From NCBI GenBank assembly GCA_023442635.1, contig JAEZYR010000020.1, positions 1 to 18,590 on the forward strand: 18,590 nucleotides of DNA, given 5' to 3'. The notes below the pieces were generated by a model, which was not told where the DNA came from, did no database searches, and was given only the letters and a program-made list of their open reading frames with translations. Shown one piece after another: positions 13,975 to 18,590 of this stretch (within the stretch, counting starts at the first letter, position 1; each line of letters begins with the position of its first letter). The translations under genes and the position numbers were made by a program. The stretch comes from Bacillota bacterium. GTDB taxonomy: Bacteria > Bacillota > Clostridia > Saccharofermentanales > Fastidiosipilaceae.

Positions 13975-15330
13975 TCATACCTCCTTTGGAAAGATAGCTA
14001 GCTTGCAAACCTGGGTGGCTTGCTGCATAAATCGCATTTGCTCAAACAAATCAGCCACTTGAAGCTGCTGATAGAGATGTGGGTAGTCTAACAAATCAGC
14101 CTTTTGGCGTCGCGCCAAAGCGGCCGCATGCGCGCAAGATTCAACTTGATCGAGTTCTCTAAAAAATTGTCCAAGCAGAACGCGCCGTTGGCGCTCAAAG
14201 CGCGTTGCCAAGTCGGGATCCTCTTTGCTTCGCCAGGCCTGCTGCCACGCTTCTTCCAAAAGACTCATCGTCTTTTCGGGATCCTCTGCCTCCCCTGATA
14301 AAACGAGGAAGGCATAGTCTGCCTCGCAAATGTAGCTGGCCGAAAAGCTATCGTTCAGATAGCCGCCATCATAAAGTTGCTGAAATAAGGGGCTGCTTTC
14401 TCCGAAAAAACATTGGGCAAAAAGTTCGCCAACTTGTTGCTGACGGGTCAAATGCAGACCCTGCAAAGGGCTCTCTGGCTTTGGGCGTGGGTCTTTGTAG
14501 GCAAGGTAAAACTGCGCCTGTTCCACGGGCAGTTGCAGTTTTTGCATAGCTATCGCAACCTCTGGCTGGCTCGGGCTGGCCAAGTGGCTGAAGGGACGCC
14601 AACGGCTGGCTGCCTTTTCGAGTTCTTGGTGTAACCAAGCTAAAAAAGGCTCGAGTTCTTCTTGAGGATAATCGCCGACCAACACCAATTGCCGTTCTTG
14701 AGCCTGGTAGGCGTAGCGCCAATAGCGTTCAACATCGGCCAATTGGATAGCCTCCAAATCCGCTTTGGAGCCTAAAATATCCACCCGTAATTCTCGGCGT
14801 CTATAGAGACTGGCCATGAGGGCCTGCCAAGCAGCTGTTTCAGGGTCATCCTCATATAAAGCCCATTCTGATGTGACAACTTCCCGCTCACGTTCAAAGC
14901 GCTCTGGGTCAATCGAAGCGTGCTCCAAGCGTTGCCACAAGATCTGAATGCCTTCAAACAGGCTATCGCTCCGAGTGGCCTGTAGCGTATAGAAAGTCTC
15001 CTGGTAGCTCGTCCAAGCATCCAACTCCACACCCTTTTGCGCCAGGCTGGCAGCTATAGCAGCCTGTCCTTCTTTTTCGGGTGCAAATACCAGGTGCTCC
15101 ACAAGATGGGCTGTGCCAGCTGGCAGATCGAACTCTTCTTCGCTGTCATCTCGTTTGATCTTTTGGAGGGTCGCGCCATAGGGAATAAGTAAAACCGCGC
15201 TTCGCTGTGTAAAGCCTGGCTTTTGCAGCAGTGTCAGCCCAAAACCGCTGGCATGCTGAAAATGGAGAGCGCGCATGTTCGTGTGGCGGTCAAGCCTTTC
15301 TTGGTAGATAAAATCCTTCCAAATGCTCAT
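13975..15330 (-). CDS. yfmH: M16-family zinc protease YfmH type (catalytic partner)
   Basis: This looks like the catalytically complete member of a YfmF/YfmH M16 pair. In Bacillus subtilis the YmfF and YmfH proteins are linked to 5-aminopentanol modification of elongation factor P. It has 451 residues. The inverted zinc motif HLVEH (75-79) is intact, in the context GTAHLVEHLVF. The third zinc ligand is probably Glu155 in EREVVTSEW, 76 residues later, the usual spacing. The ALYEDDPETAAW stretch and the second M16 half follow. There is no signal peptide, so it should be cytoplasmic. The ATG at 15330 overlaps the stop of the ribF-yfmF gene by 4 bases (ATGA), with AAAAGGAGA just upstream, so the two are translated together. 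Family membership is secure; the exact role rests on analogy. Confidence 0.92.
   Translation of the reverse strand: MSIWKDFIYQERLDRHTNMRALHFQHASGFGLTLLQKPGFTQRSAVLLIPYGATLQKIKRDDSEEEFDLPAGTAHLVEHLVFAPEKEGQAAIAASLAQKGVELDAWTSYQETFYTLQATRSDSLFEGIQILWQRLEHASIDPERFEREREVVTSEWALYEDDPETAAWQALMASLYRRRELRVDILGSKADLEAIQLADVERYWRYAYQAQERQLVLVGDYPQEELEPFLAWLHQELEKAASRWRPFSHLASPSQPEVAIAMQKLQLPVEQAQFYLAYKDPRPKPESPLQGLHLTRQQQVGELFAQCFFGESSPLFQQLYDGGYLNDSFSASYICEADYAFLVLSGEAEDPEKTMSLLEEAWQQAWRSKEDPDLATRFERQRRVLLGQFFRELDQVESCAHAAALARRQKADLLDYPHLYQQLQVADLFEQMRFMQQATQVCKLAIFPKEV
13979..13987 (-). promoter_or_regulatory. Ribosome binding site of lgt
   Basis: The minus strand reads AAAGGAGGT within the last codons of yfmH, 8 bases before the lgt ATG. 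It supports the chosen lgt start and independent loading of ribosomes despite the tight gene spacing. Confidence 0.85.
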
Positions 15331-17702
15331 CGCGTCTCCTTTTGGGCGCTCAAAATATAGGCTAATTTCGGCTCGAGGTCTTGGGCAAGCCGTCTCACAT
15401 CTTCTAAGGATAGAGCCTCTAAAATCGCCAAACTCTGGTCAAGCGCTTGGTGTTGACCCGCTCGGCTCATACGCCACAAGGCCTGTACGGACTCAGAAAG
15501 CTGGTCTTTGGCCGACAAGAGTTCATGCCTTAAAAGCTGTCGGCTCATCTCAAAACAGGCCGACAGATCTTCGCCTTTTTGCAAACGGTGGATTTGCCTT
15601 TGCATTTCCTCTAGGGCAAGTTCCTCTTGCTCAGGTGCAAGCGTAGCCCGTAACAAAACAAGGTGATCATACGGCAAGTAATGAGCATCAAGCTCGTAGC
15701 TCCATCCCCTTTTTTCGCGAAAAGCCTCAAAGAGCAGCGCGTGCGAATCGCCCCCTAACATACCGACTAAGAGTTCGAGAGCTATGCGTTGTTCATCGTA
15801 ATAGGGCTGTGGATGCGTGCAAATCAGGAAGATGCGGCTTTGCTGTCCCTCCAGATATTCTTTTCGTATCTGTATCTGCCTGCTGGTCATGCTCAATCTG
15901 TTCGGCATCTTGGCAGGTATAGCAGGAGCCCTAAGTTTTTGCTCAGGGAAGGTCTGCAAGGCCGAAATGACTTGTTCAATTTCTTCTGGCTCTAGGTCAC
16001 CTGCTGAGATCGCTTGCAGGGTGGATTGATGTAGACAACGACGCCATAGCTCTGTCAAATTTTCAGGCGTCAAAGCGGCCAGACGCTCCAGCGATGGATT
16101 GAAGGCCACCTGCCGTGGATCATCTTCAAAGACCCAGTAAAGTGCTCGCTCCATAGCAAAGGCACTGCGATCTTCCGTGCGACTGCGCCATTCAGCTAGC
16201 AAATTGCGCTGTTCAGCCTTGAAGAAGTCCGCCCTGAAGAGACCCTGAGCGTCCAAATTGGGGCGTAAGATCAGATCTACAATCAAGGACAAGGCCTCGC
16301 GGATAGAGGCTCGCCCATTCTCCAGGTCGCAAGTCAAAAAATCACCATAGACATGCAAACAGTAGCTGTCGCTCAAGCGCTCGAGCTGCACGCCAATCTG
16401 GCTGCCATAAAGTTCTTCTGTCTTAGCTGCTAAGGCCTGTCGGCTGGGATAAGCCTCGCATGCCGCGCCGAGCAAACGCGCCAAAAGCGCCATCTCCTCT
16501 AGGCTAGCCATGGACATGGGCAAGCGAAACTCTAGCTCTAACAAGGCTGTCGCAAAACGCTGCGACGGCAAATGGGTATAGCGCTTGCTGGGTGTTTGAA
16601 GGCGCAAAAGCCCTATCTCATGTTGGCGATGCCAATCGCGGGCGTTTTGCAAATCACGAGCCATTTGCTCGGTCATTTCAAGAAAGGAGTTGAATTTTTC
16701 TTCGGGGCGCAACCACGCTAGGTAGTCTATTTTGATTTCTTGATCATAAAGATCACCTTCAAAATCAAAAAGGCAGGTTTCTTCTAGGGGACTAAGGTCA
16801 GATGTATTCACAGTCGGTCTCAAACCTACATTGGTGACCGCTGCATAAGCCCGATCGCCTAGCCAGGCGAGGCTGTGATAGACCCCATAGGGAGGCAAGA
16901 TCTGTTGGGCTGGCATGGCTACATTGGCTGTCGGCATACCTACCGTGCGCGCTAGAGCCTGTCCGTGCTGAACGACGCCCCGGGTCTGAAAGGGTCTACC
17001 CAAATAGGCCATTGCCAGAGGTATGTCACCCTTTTTGACCAGTTGGCGAATCAAACTGGCCGAGATCGTCTTTTTCGTCGTCAGCTCCTCCGCCTCTACC
17101 CTAATGGACGTCGTAGGTTCTAACGGCGATAGCGCCTCTTGCTCTTGGCTGGACGCTCTTGCTCTCGATGGCTGAGCACCTGAAGTCGCTTCCTGAGGCA
17201 AGGCTAAGATGGCGGCTGGTAGAAAACGGATACCCTCTCGCTGACACCATTTTTCGAGCAGAGCTTCATCCCCTAGTCCTTGTCGCCCAAAACGGAAGTC
17301 CTGGCCTACGCACACAATCTTGGCTCGCAAACGATCGCGAACGACTTCATCCAAAAATGCCTCAGGTTCAATCTCAGCAAAGTGCTCTGACCAATCCTGA
17401 ACAACAATGCGATCAATACCAAAAGACCAAAGGATTTCTTTGCGCTGCTCTAATGTCTGTAGGAGATAGCGCTCTTCGCCCCCTGTTTGTTTGAGGGGAA
17501 GGTGATCAAAGGTATAGACCAAAGTTTGCAGACCTTCAGCCTGGGCTGCGGCCCTAAGCTGCCAAAGCAGTTGCTGGTGACCTCGATGCACGCCATCAAA
17601 AAAGCCGATGGCGACCGCATAAGACTGGGTCTGCTGATCATCGGTCAAGGCGCAATCTGGCGAATCTGAATCGTTGTACGCACTATCATGGATCTCGATC
17701 AC
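15327..17702 (-). CDS. ribF: RibF-YfmF fusion: bifunctional riboflavin kinase/FAD synthetase joined to an M16-like protein
   Basis: One open frame of 791 residues encodes two proteins that are normally separate. The first part is a complete RibF. It has the FAD synthetase motif GFFDGVHRGHQ (about 33-43), the ISASLIRQL region (214-222), and the kinase motifs GVVQHGQALARTVGMPTAN (242-260) and GVYHSL with NVGLRPTVN. It ends with the LRPEEKF block and the NARDW stretch. From about residue 365 the protein becomes a YfmF-type M16 homologue, with the LELEFRLP stretch, AYPSRQALAAKTEELYG (417-433) and the later FREKRGWSYELDA block. This half has no HxxEH, as expected for the non-catalytic member of the pair. 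A polar insert of about 35 residues separates the two RibF domains. I chose the GTG at 17702, which overlaps truB by 17 bases and has AAAGGA upstream. A TTG at 17768 would overlap truB by 83 bases. The gene overlaps yfmH by 4 bases. Confidence 0.92.
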   Translation of the reverse strand: MIEIHDSAYNDSDSPDCALTDDQQTQSYAVAIGFFDGVHRGHQQLLWQLRAAAQAEGLQTLVYTFDHLPLKQTGGEERYLLQTLEQRKEILWSFGIDRIVVQDWSEHFAEIEPEAFLDEVVRDRLRAKIVCVGQDFRFGRQGLGDEALLEKWCQREGIRFLPAAILALPQEATSGAQPSRARASSQEQEALSPLEPTTSIRVEAEELTTKKTISASLIRQLVKKGDIPLAMAYLGRPFQTRGVVQHGQALARTVGMPTANVAMPAQQILPPYGVYHSLAWLGDRAYAAVTNVGLRPTVNTSDLSPLEETCLFDFEGDLYDQEIKIDYLAWLRPEEKFNSFLEMTEQMARDLQNARDWHRQHEIGLLRLQTPSKRYTHLPSQRFATALLELEFRLPMSMASLEEMALLARLLGAACEAYPSRQALAAKTEELYGSQIGVQLERLSDSYCLHVYGDFLTCDLENGRASIREALSLIVDLILRPNLDAQGLFRADFFKAEQRNLLAEWRSRTEDRSAFAMERALYWVFEDDPRQVAFNPSLERLAALTPENLTELWRRCLHQSTLQAISAGDLEPEEIEQVISALQTFPEQKLRAPAIPAKMPNRLSMTSRQIQIRKEYLEGQQSRIFLICTHPQPYYDEQRIALELLVGMLGGDSHALLFEAFREKRGWSYELDAHYLPYDHLVLLRATLAPEQEELALEEMQRQIHRLQKGEDLSACFEMSRQLLRHELLSAKDQLSESVQALWRMSRAGQHQALDQSLAILEALSLEDVRRLAQDLEPKLAYILSAQKETR

Positions 17703-18590
17703 GAGACGATAAAATCCTTTCTGCCTTGAGCTGCATAGACGTCGCGTCAAGAGGCTCGCTCTGGCCAATTCCTATGAGGCCATGGCGATCATGCATCTGC
17801 CAGCTCAAAGACTCGACTCTGGCCTCTGGAAAAGAGCTGGGAATCGCTAAAGAAAAGCTCTGGCCATGAGCAATTTGCCAAGCTTGCCTAGCGCTCAATT
17901 TTAGCACAGGCAAACAGTCTAGGGCCTGTTCAAAAGGCGCTAAACATTGCAAGCGTTCCGCTTCTTCAAGGGACTCCAATGCCTCAAGGGTGTAAGCTTG
18001 CGACAGTTGAAGCGAGCCTATAGAGAGCCGTTCGAGCGCCTCACAATAAGCCCCGCAGCCCAGCAAGAGTCCCAAGTCGTGCACCAAAGTGCGGATATAG
18101 GTACCCGAAGAAACCTCGTAGTAAAGATCTAGTTCCAGGGTTGTACCCATCGCATCCTGAACCTGCCGAACTGCCTCTAGCTTCAGGTCGAAAACTTCAA
18201 TCTGGCGGCGTTTTTGCGCTAGGGTCTCTTCGGATAGTTGAGTGCCAGCCCGCGCATAGGCATAGAGGGGTTTGCCTTGCCACTTGACAGCAGAATAAAG
18301 GGGCGCCTGCTGCCACTGTACACCTCGAAAACGCTCTAAGCATGCATGGATTTTGCGATAGCCATCAGCCGACCACTGTTGAAGCTCCTCTTCGCTCAGT
18401 CGTCGTCCCCCAATCACTTGACCTTCGACGTCCTGCGTATCTCTTATCTCGCCAAGTCGGCATCTCGCGCGGTATGTTTTTTTGCCTTCTTGCAAGTAGC
18501 GCAAAACAGCGGTGCCACGCCCGAGTCCTAAAACCAGAAGACCCGATGCAAAAGGATCTAATGTGCCTGCATGCCCGACTTTTTTGAGAT
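17686..18590 (-). CDS. truB: TruB, tRNA pseudouridine-55 synthase, N-terminus outside window
   Basis: This cytoplasmic enzyme turns U55 of tRNAs into pseudouridine. About 300 residues are visible and roughly 30 to 40 N-terminal residues lie beyond the right edge. Reading in from the edge, the frame gives LKKVGHAGTLDPFASGLL, the TruB catalytic block, with the catalytic Asp at 18556-18558. The LQEGKKTYRARCRLG stretch, the DTQDVEG motif, the PLYSAVKWQGKPLYAYARAG block and the SSGTYIRTLVHDLG block follow, all typical. The TTG at 18504 is an internal codon and not the start, because the catalytic block lies upstream of it. It is the first gene seen in its unit, and the truB-ribF order is common in Bacillota. 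Confidence 0.96.
   Translation of the reverse strand, partial: LKKVGHAGTLDPFASGLLVLGLGRGTAVLRYLQEGKKTYRARCRLGEIRDTQDVEGQVIGGRRLSEEELQQWSADGYRKIHACLERFRGVQWQQAPLYSAVKWQGKPLYAYARAGTQLSEETLAQKRRQIEVFDLKLEAVRQVQDAMGTTLELDLYYEVSSGTYIRTLVHDLGLLLGCGAYCEALERLSIGSLQLSQAYTLEALESLEEAERLQCLAPFEQALDCLPVLKLSARQAWQIAHGQSFSLAIPSSFPEARVESLSWQMHDRHGLIGIGQSEPLDATSMQLKAERILSSRDRDP

Noticed and set aside
15327..17702. The ribF-yfmF fusion as a product of stop-codon reassignment
   Set aside because: There is no in-frame TGA, TAA or TAG at the junction, and the gene itself ends at a TGA that overlaps the next start, so the standard code applies.
17703..17768. A longer ribF reading from a TTG at 17768
   Set aside because: It would overlap truB by 83 bases and add 22 residues without family support; the GTG at 17702 fits the usual RibF N-terminus better.

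Overview
The window carries one block of minus-strand genes for cell-envelope growth, division and housekeeping. It looks like chromosomal DNA of a Gram-positive bacterium of the phylum Bacillota, probably class Clostridia. This rests on a dcw-type cluster led by mraZ and rsmH, a DivIB/FtsQ and FtsL pair, a class B penicillin-binding protein with a C-terminal PASTA domain, a truB-ribF pair, and a pair of M16 proteases of the YfmF/YfmH type. Base composition looks even along the window, and I saw no mobile element, CRISPR array, tRNA or rRNA. The genus cannot be told from the sequence alone.

Reading in the direction of transcription (from the right end of the window to the left), the first unit is truB (start outside the window), a fused ribF-yfmF gene, yfmH, lgt and rodA. 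These genes overlap or lie 2 to 4 bases apart. The unit ends at a perfect 10-bp hairpin with a T-run at 11681-11707. The second unit begins at a promoter near 11644-11671. Its first transcribed bases hold three copies of the MraZ box at exact 10-bp spacing. It runs mraZ, rsmH, ftsL, ftsI-type PBP, an unrecognised 467-residue protein, murF, mraY, ftsW, murG and ftsQ, which continues past the left edge.

The genes work together. MurF makes UDP-MurNAc-pentapeptide, MraY puts it on the lipid carrier, and MurG adds GlcNAc to give lipid II. FtsW with the class B PBP polymerises and crosslinks lipid II at the septum, and RodA does so in the cell wall more generally. FtsL and FtsQ belong to the divisome, Lgt lipidates prolipoproteins, RsmH methylates 16S rRNA, and MraZ probably regulates the second unit. 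TruB and RibF serve RNA modification and flavin cofactors, and YfmF/YfmH are linked in Bacillus to modification of elongation factor P.

Five points deserve attention. RibF and YfmF are fused in one open frame. The slot where murE usually sits holds a protein I do not recognise, with a Cys/His-rich N-terminus; murE, murD and murC are all missing from the stretch seen. The MraZ operator is very clear. MurF has an alanine in its P-loop. The PBP has KTS in place of KTG. No gene-free stretch exceeds 300 bases; the longest (11546-11751) holds the terminator, promoter and operator.
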